DNA of 64,000 bases from Photobacterium sp. JCM 19050 (lineage in GTDB: Bacteria; Pseudomonadota; Gammaproteobacteria; Enterobacterales; Vibrionaceae). Location: positions 1 to 64,000 of the forward strand of contig BAXG01000032.1 in assembly GCA_001310455.1 (NCBI GenBank), read 5' to 3'. The position numbers and the translations under genes are program-made. Under the pieces are notes generated by a model. The model was not told the origin of the DNA and did no database searches. It was given only the letters and a program-made list of their open reading frames with translations. Below, in pieces: positions 1 to 9,616 of this stretch (positions are counted from its first letter, which is position 1; each line of letters starts with the position of its first letter).

Positions 1-20
1 ACCCGCTGGCAGCGGGTTTA
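1..20 (-). terminator. Probable tdh terminator, cut by the window edge
   Basis: A 7-bp inverted repeat (ACCCGCT at 1-7, AGCGGGT at 11-17) with a 3-nt loop lies 22 bases beyond the tdh stop on the minus strand. Any U-tract would fall outside the window, so the call rests on the hairpin and its position. Confidence 0.5.
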
Positions 21-38
21 TATCAGAAGCAATGTCTA

Positions 39-1075
39 TCAATCCCAGTTCAGGATGACCTTACCTGACTTACCGGAGCGCATCACATCGAAGCCTTGCT
101 GGAAATCTTCAACATCATAGTGATGGGTAATAATCGGAGACAGATCCAGCCCGGATTGAATAAGGCTTGCCATCTTGTACCAGGTTTCAAACATTTCCCG
201 GCCATAGATGCCCTTGATAACAAGACCTTTGAAGATCACCTGATTCCAGTCGATTCCCATATGAGATGGCGGGATACCCAGCAGTGCAATTTTCCCGCCG
301 TGATTCATTGAAGAAAGCATCGCGCTGAATGCCGCCGGTACACCGGACATTTCAAGGCCCACATCGAAGCCTTCGGTCATACCAAGATCTTTCATCACAT
401 CATCAAGCTGGTAGTCGCAACGTTTACTGCGCGAGTCACTCCCATCTTTCGTGCGAGATCCAGACGGTATTCATTGATATCCGTAATCACCACATGGCGA
501 GCCCCGACGTGACGTGCAACAGCCGCCGCCATAATGCCAATCGGGCCGGCACCGGTGATCAGCACATCTTCACCGACCAGATCGAACGACAGCGCAGTGT
601 GAACCGCATTGCCAAAAGGGTCGAAGATAGAGGCCAGATCATCCGAAATACCTTCCGGGATCCTGAAAGCGTTGAACGCCGGGATCACCAGGTATTCAGC
701 AAATGCCCCTTCACGGTTAACGCCTACGCCAATGGTGTTGCGGCAAAGGTGCGTGCGCCCAGCACGGCAGTTGCGGCAGTGACCACAGGTGATGTGGCCT
801 TCACCGGATACCCGGTCGCCCACCTGGAAACCACGTACTTCCTGACCGACAGCGACAACTTCGCCTACATACTCATGACCGACCACCATAGGAACCGGGA
901 TGGTTTTTTGTGACCACTCATCCCAGTTGTAGATGTGTACGTCAGTACCGCAAATGGCCGTCTTGCGGATTTTAATCAACAGGTCGTTGTGGCCGAGTTC
1001 CGGCTTTTCAACCTCGGTCATCCAAATACCCGGTTCAGCCTTGAGTTTAGCCAGGGCTTTCATGGTATTGCTCAT
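39..1075 (-). CDS. tdh: L-threonine 3-dehydrogenase (one frameshift)
   Basis: Zinc-dependent medium-chain dehydrogenase that oxidises L-threonine to 2-amino-3-ketobutyrate, the substrate of Kbl encoded just upstream. Catalytic zinc ligands Cys42 (ICGTDVH), His67 and Glu68 (GHE), structural zinc cysteines 97, 100, 103 and 111, and the NAD-binding GAGPIG near residues 175-180 are all visible. The start ATG at 1075 overlaps the kbl stop as ATGA and has GGGAG 7 bases upstream. The frame breaks near 400-410: the codons for the expected [15 protein letters not shown] are restored by adding one base after AGCT. The corrected product is 345 aa, against 341 in E. coli; the extra residues are at the N-terminus. 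The break is most likely a sequencing error. Confidence 0.93.
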
Positions 1076-2265
1076 GCAATCACTCCCATTTCGCGGCCTA
1101 CCTTGATAAAGGCATCAATGGCGCGATCCAGCTCTTCACGGCTGTGTGCCGCGGACATCTGGGTGCGGATACGTGCCTGGCCTTTCGGTACCACCGGGAA
1201 GGAGAATCCAATCACGTAAATACCTTCCTGCATCATACGGTCAGCAAATTCTGACGCCAGTTTCGCATCCCCCAGCATCACCGGGATGATCGCATGGTCA
1301 GCACCGGCAAGGGTAAAGCCGGCTTCGCTCATGCGGGCACGGAAATGGTTGGCGTTTTCCCACAGGCGTTCACGCAGGTCACCACTTTCTGCCAGCAGAT
1401 CAATAACGCGCTGGGAAGCACTGACAATCGCAGGTGCCAGTGAATTCGAGAACAGGTACGGACGCGAGCGCTGGCGCAGCCACTCAATCACTTCTTTCTT
1501 GCCGGCAGTGTAACCGCCGGACGCGCCACCCATTGCCTTACCCAGTGTGCCGGTAATAATGTCGATACGATCCATGACATTGTGGTGTTCGTGGGTACCA
1601 CGCCCATTGGCTCCCATAAAGCCAACGGCATGAGAGTCATCTACCATGACCAGCGCACCATATTTTTCTGCAAGGTCACAGACCGCAGGCAGGTTAGCTA
1701 TCACGCCATCCATGGAGAACACGCCGTCAGTCACAATCAGGGTGTGGCGGCAACCGGCTTCATGCGCAGCGATCAGTTGTTGCTCCAAATCAGCCATGTC
1801 GTTGTTGCCATAGCGGAATCGCTTGGCTTTACAAAGGCGAACACCGTCAATGATCGAGGCATGGTTCAGCGCGTCAGAGATAATGGCATCTTCCGGGCCG
1901 AGGATGGTTTCAAACAAACCGGCATTCGCATCGAAACAGGACGAATACAGAATGGTATCTTCCATACCGAGGAAAGCAGAGAGCTTCTCTTCGAGTGCCT
2001 TGTGCGCATCCTGCGTTCCGCAGATAAAGCGCACTGATGCCATGCCGAAACCATGCTCATCCATTCCGCTTTTCGCTGCATCAATCAGCGCGGGGTGGTT
2101 CGCCAGCCCCAGGTAATTGTTGGCGCAAAAGTTCAGCACGCTGTCACCGGTGCTCACGTCGATTCTTCCTGCTGGCAGAAGTAATCACACGCTCTTTTTT
2201 GTAGAGCCTTCGGCCTTCACTTCCTCGATCTGAGCTCGAATCTGCTCGTAAAACGCTGCGGACAT
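1072..2265 (-). CDS. kbl: 2-amino-3-ketobutyrate CoA ligase (three compensating indels near the 5' end)
   Basis: PLP enzyme of the alpha-oxoamine synthase family that splits 2-amino-3-ketobutyrate with CoA into glycine and acetyl-CoA; first gene of the kbl-tdh operon. From 2157 downward the frame is open and family-like ([14 protein letters not shown]; a PLP-lysine region [13 protein letters not shown]). The true start is ATG at 2263-2265, preceded by GGAG. Its first 20 codons ([16 protein letters not shown]...) are in frame, then one base is missing near 2203, one near 2174 and one near 2164. Restoring them gives a continuous N-terminus and a total of 398 aa, exactly the E. coli length. Automated calling would wrongly start the gene at 2157. 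Confidence 0.9.
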
Positions 2266-2469
2266 CACTTTCTCCGGTATGGTGGGGCAGTTACAGCCAG
2301 CTTAGAAAAAGGTGCTGCAAACTGAGTGTTAATTCTGAAATAGTGGCATGCAAACGAATATCCGTCCAAACAGCCACCGCATTTGGCGGCAGCTATTCGG
2401 CAATTTCGGCGATTTTAAGAGGGTGTGAGCAGAGAAGTCGACGGCGTTTGTGTAACAGGTTGCCACAGA

Positions 2470-3108
2470 TCACGATTGTGGCGTCTGATCCCGGTAAAGC
2501 TGGATAAGTTTGTCTACGTTTTGACGACCAAGTTCAGTCGTCAGCGGCCTGACAATGGCCAAAACCTGAAGAACCCCTTGGTATACCACCTGTTTGGTAA
2601 TCACGGTGCCGGGCACCTGGGCGCTTTGGTAAAAGATCCAGCTCGATACCACCAGCTTCAAGGTATTGGCCATGTCCTGTTGGGATGCTTCATCAATAGC
2701 CACCCACCCTGCCTCATCAAACTGACGGATAACAGCGGTAAGGTTTGCCTTCATCCGCTTTTGAGCCACAAGGTACTTTTCCTGCAAGGATTCATCACGG
2801 CGCAGGATATCCGGCAGATTGGCGTAGAAGAAACGGTAGCGCCACATCAGGGAGAAGGTCGCATCCAGGTACAGTGCCATCCCTTCCTGCATTTGATCCC
2901 GGCTTTTTCAGCTGAACGCCATGGTCAAATCATGGGCGTAAAGATCAAAGATACTGTGTATAATTTCTTCTTTATTGCGGAAGTGGTAGTACAAATTACC
3001 CGGGCTGATGCCCATCTCTGCAGCAATATGATTAGTGGTAACATTTGGCTCGCCCCGCTCATTAAAAAGCGTCAGGGCAGTATGGATTATCCGATCTCGG
3101 GTTTTCAT
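2470..3108 (-). CDS. TetR-family transcriptional regulator, interrupted by an in-frame TGA
   Basis: The N-terminal 60 residues form a TetR helix-turn-helix ([17 protein letters not shown], then [20 protein letters not shown]). The C-terminal part ([20 protein letters not shown] onward) resembles the ligand domain of TetR proteins known from Vibrio. The halves are in the same frame but separated by TGA at 2908-2910. Either this is a true nonsense codon or, as in kbl, several lost bases lie between about 2890 and 2912. ATG at 3108 is preferred; a GTG at 3132 is an alternative. The gene is divergent from hldD and upstream of kbl-tdh, so either could be a target, but no effector can be inferred. 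It is not SlmA. Confidence 0.75.
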
Positions 3109-3217
3109 CTTTCGTGTCAATCCTTGGCCCACCGTATAGAGACAATGTTACCATATTGGCCAGTCGGTTAAGACAACCATTTCAGCCATTGGCTACTGAC
3201 AAATATTAGGTGAAGGT

Positions 3218-4171
3218 ATGATTATTGTAACTGGCGGCGCCGGCATGATCGGCAGCAACATCGTCAAGGCACTCAACGAAGCAGGCTACAACGACATTCT
3301 GGTCGTGGATAACCTCAAAGACGGCACCAAATTTGTCAACCTGATCGATCTGGACATCACTGATTACATGGACAAAGAAGATTTCCTGACCCAGATTATG
3401 GCAGGTGATGACTTTGGCCCTATCGAAGCTGTATTCCACGAAGGCGCCTGTTCAGCCACTACCGAGTGGGACGGCAAATACATGATGCTCAACAACTATG
3501 AGTATTCAAAAGAACTGCTTCACTACTGCCTCGACCGCGAAATCCCATTCCTTTACGCATCATCTGCAGCCACATACGGCGGCCGTGACAGCGATTTCAT
3601 TGAAGAGCGTGAATACGAAGGTGCCCTGAACGTATACGGCTACTCCAAACAGCAATTCGACAACTATATACGCCGTCTTTGGAAAGATGCAGAAGAACAC
3701 GGTGAAAAACTGTCTCAGATTACAGGCTTCCGCTATTTCAATGTGTACGGCCCACGCGAGCAACACAAAGGCAGCATGGCTTCTGTAGCATTCCACCTGA
3801 ACACCCAGATCCTTAAAGGCGAAAACCCGAAACTGTTTGAAGGCAGTGAAACCTTCAAGCGCGATTTCGTGTACGTTGGTGACGTGTGCAAAATGAACCT
3901 GTGGTTCTGGCAAAACGGTGTATCTGGCATCTTTAACTGCGGCACAGGACACGCAGAACCATTCAGCGAAGTCGCCAAAGCAGTTATCGCATTCCACGGT
4001 AAAGGCCAGGCAGAAGAAATTCCGTTCCCTGAGCACCTGAAAGGTCGCTACCAGATGTTCACCGAAGCAGATCTTACCAAGGTACGTGCTGCCGGTTATC
4101 CAGAAGCATTCAAATCCGTTGCCGAAGGCGTGGCGGAGTATATGGCGATTATGAATAAAGACGAATACTAA
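3218..4171 (+). CDS. hldD: ADP-L-glycero-D-manno-heptose 6-epimerase
   Basis: Converts ADP-D-glycero-beta-D-manno-heptose to the L,D form used by heptosyltransferases for the inner LPS core. Short-chain dehydrogenase fold: nucleotide-binding GGAGMIG at residues 6-12 and the catalytic pair Tyr140/Lys144 in YGYSK. At 317 aa it has the usual length. Start ATG is preceded by AGGTGAAGGT. It opens the LPS locus, divergent from the TetR gene, and is intact, unlike many neighbours. Confidence 0.97.
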   Translation: MIIVTGGAGMIGSNIVKALNEAGYNDILVVDNLKDGTKFVNLIDLDITDYMDKEDFLTQIMAGDDFGPIEAVFHEGACSATTEWDGKYMMLNNYEYSKELLHYCLDREIPFLYASSAATYGGRDSDFIEEREYEGALNVYGYSKQQFDNYIRRLWKDAEEHGEKLSQITGFRYFNVYGPREQHKGSMASVAFHLNTQILKGENPKLFEGSETFKRDFVYVGDVCKMNLWFWQNGVSGIFNCGTGHAEPFSEVAKAVIAFHGKGQAEEIPFPEHLKGRYQMFTEADLTKVRAAGYPEAFKSVAEGVAEYMAIMNKDEY

Positions 4172-4182
4172 GTTAATTTTAA

Positions 4183-5409
4183 ATGAAAGAAGTAAACAAA
4201 AAAAATTTGACATCACGATTGCATAATGTGATTTTTTATTCACTGGTCATATGGTTTTATACTGGCCAGTTCTTTTTTGTTGGGAATAATAAAGAACTGG
4301 CAACTGTGACAGCAATTTGCTTTTTTATAGTTGCTTTAGTTAGCCGACTTGAGGTGATTAAAAATAACCTAAAGGAATATCCTGAACCTCTATATCTCAT
4401 TTTCTTCGCCGCCTTGTCTTTGACAGTGTTTAGATATACATCTGATTCAAGTTCAACTTTACTTAGAACAGTATTTATTTGTTTATTTTTCACGTTAATC
4501 ATTCCTAGAAACGCATTTTCAAAAAGAAGCATTTCTATACTACTTGCAATTTCTTCCTTATTTCTATTTGGTGTTTCATTCTATGCATTCGCATATTTAA
4601 ACTTACCACGAGCTTCGTGGAAAATGAATCCCATTCCATTATCAACTATCTGTGTAAGTTTGTTGATAATGTCGACTGTTTTGTTTTTCTCTTTTCGTCA
4701 AAGATTATATCGCTGTATAAATATAATATCAGTTATAGCTGCAGCAATGTCAATCTCAATAAGCCAAACGCGTGGAGCTTGGGTAGCACTTCTTATTTGT
4801 ATACCGTTGATGATGGTTTTTGACAGAAGGTGGAAAACGCTACTCAGCCTTACTATATTAACTGCTTTAACTGGTTTATTTCTAACATTCTCCAAACCTA
4901 ATTTACTTACTCAACAGATAGAAAGCAGAATTGAACAAACTCAGGCAGAAATTCAAAGAATATCAAACAACGACTACGGAAGCTCGATTGGATTGAGACT
5001 TTCAATGTGGAAAAGCTCTTTTATATTAGTAAAAGAAAAACCCCTGTGGGGATATGGCAATAATTATCATCAATCTCTTAGAGATCTTTTTAACAAAGAT
5101 ATGATATCAGAGTCATTAATTTCTCTTAATCCAAATCACTTTCACAATCAGACATTAGACAGTTTAGTGAGATACGGTATTATTGGTACTATCATGCTTC
5201 TACTACCAATAATTATTTATACATATCGACGATTTAATGAACGAAAAGAAACATATTCATTTATCTCTTTAATGTTGATTTTAACTTTCTTTATTTGTTC
5301 TTTGACTGATGTTCCACTCAGTCATCCAGAGAGCTTGAGCTTCTTTTTAATATCGTTATCTCTACTATATCATTGCTCAATAGACAAGAAGATTTCTAAC
5401 AATGTATAA
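4183..5409 (+). CDS. waaL: O-antigen ligase / polymerase family membrane protein (WaaL-type)
   Basis: A 408-aa polytopic inner-membrane protein with about ten or more hydrophobic segments and a large periplasmic loop around residues 230-330. The WaaL/Wzy_C signature appears as an Arg after a membrane segment (SISQTRGAWVALL) and a later loop with NPNHFHNQTLDSLVRYG, where the His matches the catalytic His of WaaL. The role would be to join undecaprenyl-linked O-antigen to lipid A-core. It starts 12 bases after hldD, has no strong Shine-Dalgarno, and its 3' end overlaps the acyltransferase by 8 bases. It is clearly AT-rich (near one-third GC by eye) against about 50% in its neighbours, typical of horizontally exchanged ligases. 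A Wzy polymerase is the alternative; the core-gene context favours ligase. Confidence 0.8.
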   Translation: MKEVNKKNLTSRLHNVIFYSLVIWFYTGQFFFVGNNKELATVTAICFFIVALVSRLEVIKNNLKEYPEPLYLIFFAALSLTVFRYTSDSSSTLLRTVFICLFFTLIIPRNAFSKRSISILLAISSLFLFGVSFYAFAYLNLPRASWKMNPIPLSTICVSLLIMSTVLFFSFRQRLYRCINIISVIAAAMSISISQTRGAWVALLICIPLMMVFDRRWKTLLSLTILTALTGLFLTFSKPNLLTQQIESRIEQTQAEIQRISNNDYGSSIGLRLSMWKSSFILVKEKPLWGYGNNYHQSLRDLFNKDMISESLISLNPNHFHNQTLDSLVRYGIIGTIMLLLPIIIYTYRRFNERKETYSFISLMLILTFFICSLTDVPLSHPESLSFFLISLSLLYHCSIDKKISNNV

Positions 5410-6319
5410 GCCAGAATTTAAAACTAGTTATCTGCACCCCAAATACTGGGGCACCTGGCTCGGTATCGGATTTGCTGCCATTCTGGCTTTTCTGCCTTTT
5501 CGCCTTCGAGATAAAATCGCTGAAAAAATCGCCCTTCGCATGACCCGACTGAACAATCTTGCCAAGCGTCGTGCCGTTATTAACCTTCAGGAATGCTTCC
5601 CGGAAAAGTCTGACGAAGAACGCCAGCATATTTTGGAGCAGTGTTATATCACCGGTGGTTGCGTCATGCTGGGTATGGCTTCAATCATGGTGAGAAGTAA
5701 ACAATTCCTTGAAAGGCGTACGGTATTTTTTAATGAAGAACACCTGACCCAGGTTGTTGAAAATGGTGACAATGTCGTCCTTCTTGTCCCTCATGGCTGG
5801 GCGATTGATTACCCTGGTGTTCAGCTTGCCTCGCGCGGGCTGCCCGTAGCAGCGATGTTCAAAAAACAGAAAAATCCGGTTGCAGACTGGCTTCTTAACA
5901 AACAACGCCTCAAGTATGGGGGCCGTCTTCATGAGCGTGCTGACGGTATCAAGCCGTTTATTAAATCAATCAAAGAGGGCTATCTGGGTTACTACCTGCC
6001 CGATGAGGATCACGGCCCGGATTACAGCGTATTTGTCTCGTTCTTTGCGGCAGAAAAAGCTACGTTGTCCGGTCTCGGGAAAATGGCAAGGCTGGCAAAA
6101 GCTAAAATTGTACCGTTAATGCCAATCTATAACCGTGAAACCGGAAACTTCGAGGTACACGTTCTGCCGGCGCTGGACCCTTTCCCTACAGGAAGTGAAG
6201 AAGATGATGCGCGTATGATGAATGCGGCTATCGAGCAATTCCTGGAAGGTCGACCGGAGCAATATATGTGGAATCTTAAGCTGTTAAGATCCAAACCCGA
6301 TGGCACAACGCGTTACTGA
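5402..6319 (+). CDS. Late lipid A acyltransferase (LpxM/LpxL family)
   Basis: Member of the Kdo2-lipid A secondary acyltransferase family at the inner membrane. An N-terminal hydrophobic stretch (residues 17-35) precedes the catalytic HX4D motif HGWAID at 131-136, followed by conserved FKKQKNPVADWLLNKQR and later YLPDEDHGPD. At 305 aa it has normal length. Resemblance is to LpxM/MsbB, including the Vibrio enzyme that can add a hydroxylated or modified acyl chain, so the exact acyl group is not predictable. It overlaps waaL by 8 bases and is probably cotranscribed from hldD. Confidence 0.88.
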   Translation: MYKPEFKTSYLHPKYWGTWLGIGFAAILAFLPFRLRDKIAEKIALRMTRLNNLAKRRAVINLQECFPEKSDEERQHILEQCYITGGCVMLGMASIMVRSKQFLERRTVFFNEEHLTQVVENGDNVVLLVPHGWAIDYPGVQLASRGLPVAAMFKKQKNPVADWLLNKQRLKYGGRLHERADGIKPFIKSIKEGYLGYYLPDEDHGPDYSVFVSFFAAEKATLSGLGKMARLAKAKIVPLMPIYNRETGNFEVHVLPALDPFPTGSEEDDARMMNAAIEQFLEGRPEQYMWNLKLLRSKPDGTTRY

Positions 6320-6327
6320 AAAATATC

Positions 6328-6351
6328 AGGGCACTAAAGGCATGGTGCCCT
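6328..6351. terminator. Hairpin between convergent acyltransferase and pseI genes
   Basis: AGGGCAC (6328-6334) pairs with GTGCCCT (6345-6351) across a 10-nt loop, followed on the plus strand by AGTTTTCC. It overlaps the pseI stop codon and can end transcription of the plus-strand operon. Confidence 0.6.
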
Positions 6352-7401
6352 AGTTTTCCAGAAACTCGATTGTCAGAGGCTCACCTTTCACCAGATCTCG
6401 AACCGCAGCCTTCCCCAGCACGTTATTCAGATATTTGGGCGCCAGCCCAAACCCCGGACGGACGCTGCGGACATTCTCCTCCGTCAGCATTTCACCCGCT
6501 TGAATATCTTCCACCGCATATAGTGAGCGTCTGAACTGCGCGTTTTCTTTTTCTGCATCGGTACGGGTGTAATTTACCTTTCCCAGAGCCTGCCAAGCGG
6601 TTTTTGCATCTCGCAGAGGCTCGCCAGTTCCTGAGGTTCAAGGGAAAAGGTGTCATCCGGACCTCCACCATCTCTGTCCAGAGTGACATGTTTTTCAATG
6701 ATACATGCGCCAAGCGCAACAGACGCCACAGCCGTAGCATTGTCTATAGTGTGGTCAGACAGGCCTGACAAAACTCCGAACCGCTCGCTCATATCGGGAA
6801 TAGTGCGCAAGTTATATTGTTCTGCTGGCGCTGGGTAACCACTGACACAATGCAAAATAACCAACTGGTTACAGCCGTTTTCTCTGGCTGTCTCAATAGC
6901 TTCCTGAATTTCCTGCTCATCCGCCATGCCGGTAGAAATAATCAGTGGTTTTCCGGTTTGGGCGACACGTTTGATCAAGGGAAGGTCAATAGCTTCAAAC
7001 GAAGCTATTTTGTATGCAGGGGCATCCAGTTCTTCAAGCAGCTCTACAGCAGTTGAGTCGAACGGAGAGCTGAAAACGGTAATTCCCAACTCTTTGGCTT
7101 TTTCGAACAATGACTTATGCCACTCCCAGGGCATATGAGCTTCCTGGTAAAGCTGGTAAAGTGTTTTGCCATCCCACAGCCCACCGTGAATCTGAAAATC
7201 TTCGCTATCACAGTCGATGGTTATTGTATCTGCAGTGTAAGTTTGCAGTTTAATAGCATCGGCACCGGCTTCCTTCGCCGCTTCCATAATCTGGAATGCC
7301 CGGTTGATATCACCATTATGGTTGGCTGAGAGCTCTGCAATGATGTAGGGAGGGAAATCCGGTCCAATTTTCCGCCCGTTAATTTCAATAAAATTATTCA
7401 A
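6350..7401 (-). CDS. pseI: Pseudaminic acid synthase (one frameshift)
   Basis: Condenses 6-deoxy-AltdiNAc with phosphoenolpyruvate to give pseudaminic acid; NeuB family. The N-terminal TIM barrel (about 1-265) starts with GPDFPPYIIAELSANHNGD and has CVSGYPAPAEQYNLRTI. The C-terminal SAF domain reads SLYAVEDIQAGEMLTEENVR, then VRPGFGLAPK. The frame is lost near 6613, where TGCGAGATG should read TGCCGAGATG; one added C restores LCRDAKTAWQALGKVNYTR and a 350-aa product ending at 6350. The start overlaps the pseG-pseH stop as ATGA. Last gene of the pse operon. NeuB/LegI are alternatives, but the neighbouring PseB/C/F/G point to pseudaminate. Confidence 0.9.
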
Positions 7402-8930
7402 TTCCCCCTCCTGGAAACGGGCTGGCGTTGGAAAAACTCAGCTGACAGTCTGTTGTATCCAGCTTTTGTGAACAGCTTTTGCGACGCCTCATTACCTGAT
7501 AATACCGTGGCATCAATCACTATGTCCGGGTGAATAGTGTCGAGCATTTTCAATGTTTGAGATGCTACGCTCTGCCCATAAAATCCAGGATCGACAAAAA
7601 TCGAGATAAGGTAATGCCCGTCGGGTTTGCGATCCAATCTCACAACACCACACCCTCGCTGCGCTTCGCCGGTTATATGTTTCTCAATTATATAAAAGTA
7701 GTCATCGGGTGAAACGAGTTTAGCTTGCATCCACTTAGTATGTTCTTCCCAAGACGGCGGCGTAGGGTTAAGTGCAAACCTTCGGGTTTGAGGCAGTAAC
7801 TGCCAGTCAAAAACCTGTTTACAGTCATGACTATTTGCCTTTCTTAAACACAAAGACACTTGGGACTCCTGGCACTCAATTGCAGCGACAACACGTCGGA
7901 CACCTAAGCCGTCACAGACAATGAGCCCCGCACTGGAGTTTGAATCCGGTGAAGCGATGAGCTCTTTCACCACAGGGATAAGGTCGCTTTCGATATCATC
8001 CAGTTCAACAATTTTGGCGATACAATATTTCGCCAACACTGTGGCGGTCTGTCGCTGGTTATCCGCGATGGGCACAACAATGCTCGGCAACCCAACGCAG
8101 GCCCGCTCCCAGGATGTCGTCCCCGGTGCACCAATGGCAATATCATGGTCGCACATAATCTCAGCCATGTTTTCGGCAAAATCGAGCTGCGTTATCCACC
8201 GGGGGAATTGCCGGCAAAACGCCAGCACTTCATGGTAGTGCGGTGCCTGGGGGTTAATCAGTACCGTCACAGTTACACTGAGTTGTTCGCTGCGTGCCAA
8301 CGTCTGAAGCACTTTTAGCGTGGCATTGGGCTGATCGACTCCCCCCATCGACACTAGAATGCGACATTTGTTGGCGGCGCATTCTGGTGGCTTTAATCCA
8401 GCCCTGGCTTCGGCAAAAGAGGGATGCACAAGTGCGAAGTCAGTCCCGGTTAATGCGAATGGTAAGTTGCTGTTGCCTTGGTATTCCGCTGCACAGCGCC
8501 CGAGAGTTTGGTCCAGCACGATATCCGCAATATGCTCCCGCACCAGATCATCAATCGCCATTACCCGGCAACCCAGCGCATCTCGAACAGCGCCTTCCCA
8601 CTCAGCATTGATACCGTAATGATCGATAATTACCCAATCCGCCTCGGTGACCTTTGTAAGGAAATCTCTGGCATCCTGTTGCCACTCAACCTGCAGCCAA
8701 GCCCGGTAATCCGTCTCGGATTCAGGGTATACCCACTCCTCTGGCTGTTCCATGGGGACAATGTCAAACCCTTGGGCTTTAATCCGGGAAATGAGGTCGC
8801 CGGATTGAGGGCGGGTGGCAAAACGGATTGCATGTCCACGCTCACGGAGTGCATTGGCAAGCACGAGACAGCGCATCACATGGCCACTGCCAATAAGCAG
8901 TGAGGCATCTGTGCGAAAGACAATTTTCAT
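7398..8930 (-). CDS. pseG: Fused UDP-sugar hydrolase PseG and GNAT N-acetyltransferase (PseH-type)
   Basis: Two pathway activities in one 510-aa protein. Residues 1 to about 335 are PseG, the UDP-2,4-diacetamido-2,4,6-trideoxy-altropyranose hydrolase: KIVFRTDASLLIGSGHVMRC, later DHYG and a GT-B-like region with IGAPGTTSWERACVGLPSI. Residues from about 360 onward are a GNAT domain (LRKANSHDCKQVFDWQL; ISIFVDPGFYGQSVASQTL), expected to acetylate the 4-amino group as PseH does before PseG acts. ATG at 8930 overlaps the pseF stop as ATGA; an upstream extension to 8972 is unlikely. Separate PseH genes are common elsewhere, and no other pseH is present here, which supports the fusion being functional. 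Confidence 0.9.
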   Translation of the reverse strand: MKIVFRTDASLLIGSGHVMRCLVLANALRERGHAIRFATRPQSGDLISRIKAQGFDIVPMEQPEEWVYPESETDYRAWLQVEWQQDARDFLTKVTEADWVIIDHYGINAEWEGAVRDALGCRVMAIDDLVREHIADIVLDQTLGRCAAEYQGNSNLPFALTGTDFALVHPSFAEARAGLKPPECAANKCRILVSMGGVDQPNATLKVLQTLARSEQLSVTVTVLINPQAPHYHEVLAFCRQFPRWITQLDFAENMAEIMCDHDIAIGAPGTTSWERACVGLPSIVVPIADNQRQTATVLAKYCIAKIVELDDIESDLIPVVKELIASPDSNSSAGLIVCDGLGVRRVVAAIECQESQVSLCLRKANSHDCKQVFDWQLLPQTRRFALNPTPPSWEEHTKWMQAKLVSPDDYFYIIEKHITGEAQRGCGVVRLDRKPDGHYLISIFVDPGFYGQSVASQTLKMLDTIHPDIVIDATVLSGNEASQKLFTKAGYNRLSAEFFQRQPVSRRGN

Positions 8931-9616
8931 TTTTGCATCATCACTGAAAACAACGCTTCTGCCATTTCCCAATCTTCTTGGGTATCAATATCCTGGACCT
9001 GTTTTCTGGGAAGTATCACAGCCCTGGAGTGCTCAGCAAATATGGGCTCACCGAGACGAAACGCATCCGGCCGCCCCCAGTAAAATTGTCCGGCGTCGTG
9101 ATAGGCTTCTTCCAAATCCTGGGAGCGGGTAAGTGCAAATTCCGGGTGGAACATCCTCACGCCTTCCTTTCCAGAAACAGAAATGGCACGTTGGATTGGG
9201 AAAGCAAAAGTGGTAGCACTGAAGGCATATTGAACATCTGGCACTTCCATACACTGCAAGCCAGAGAGGATATTTCCCGCAGTCAGGAACGGCGCTGTTG
9301 CGTAGATGCAGCAGACTGCATCCAGCTCCCAGTTTTGACTGTCACACCAGTTGATTGCATGTTGGATAACTTCAATCGTCGTGGCATGGTCATCTGCAAT
9401 TTCACCGGGGCGAACGAAAGGTACTTCTGCACCATACTTTTTGGCTATCTCGCCAATCTCCGCATCTTCTGTCGATACTATGATCCGGTCAAAGCAGCCG
9501 GCCTGTCGGGCCGCATCGATTGAATAGGCAATCAGGGGCTTTCCATGAAACAATTTGATGTTTTTGCGGGGAATGCGTTTGCTGCCGCCACGCGCCGGAA
9601 TGATAGCGACTTTCAC
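8927..9616 (-). CDS. pseF: Pseudaminic acid cytidylyltransferase
   Basis: Activates pseudaminic acid with CTP to CMP-pseudaminate, the donor for glycosyltransferases. The N-terminal nucleotide-binding signature of CMP-sugar synthetases is clear (AIIPARGGSKRIPRKN, residues 4-19), followed by VSTEDAEIGEIAKKYGAEVPF and DAGQFYWG. At 229 aa it is a typical PseF. It overlaps pseC by 4 bases and pseG by 4, so the operon is tightly coupled. Confidence 0.93.
   Translation of the reverse strand: MKVAIIPARGGSKRIPRKNIKLFHGKPLIAYSIDAARQAGCFDRIIVSTEDAEIGEIAKKYGAEVPFVRPGEIADDHATTIEVIQHAINWCDSQNWELDAVCCIYATAPFLTAGNILSGLQCMEVPDVQYAFSATTFAFPIQRAISVSGKEGVRMFHPEFALTRSQDLEEAYHDAGQFYWGRPDAFRLGEPIFAEHSRAVILPRKQVQDIDTQEDWEMAEALFSVMMQK

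Noticed and set aside
2470-3108. TetR gene as slmA
   Set aside because: Its helix-turn-helix and C-terminal domain do not resemble SlmA, and it lies near kbl-tdh, not dut.
3560-4243. Minus-strand 227-codon frame opposite hldD
   Set aside because: Antisense shadow; hldD is intact and convincing.
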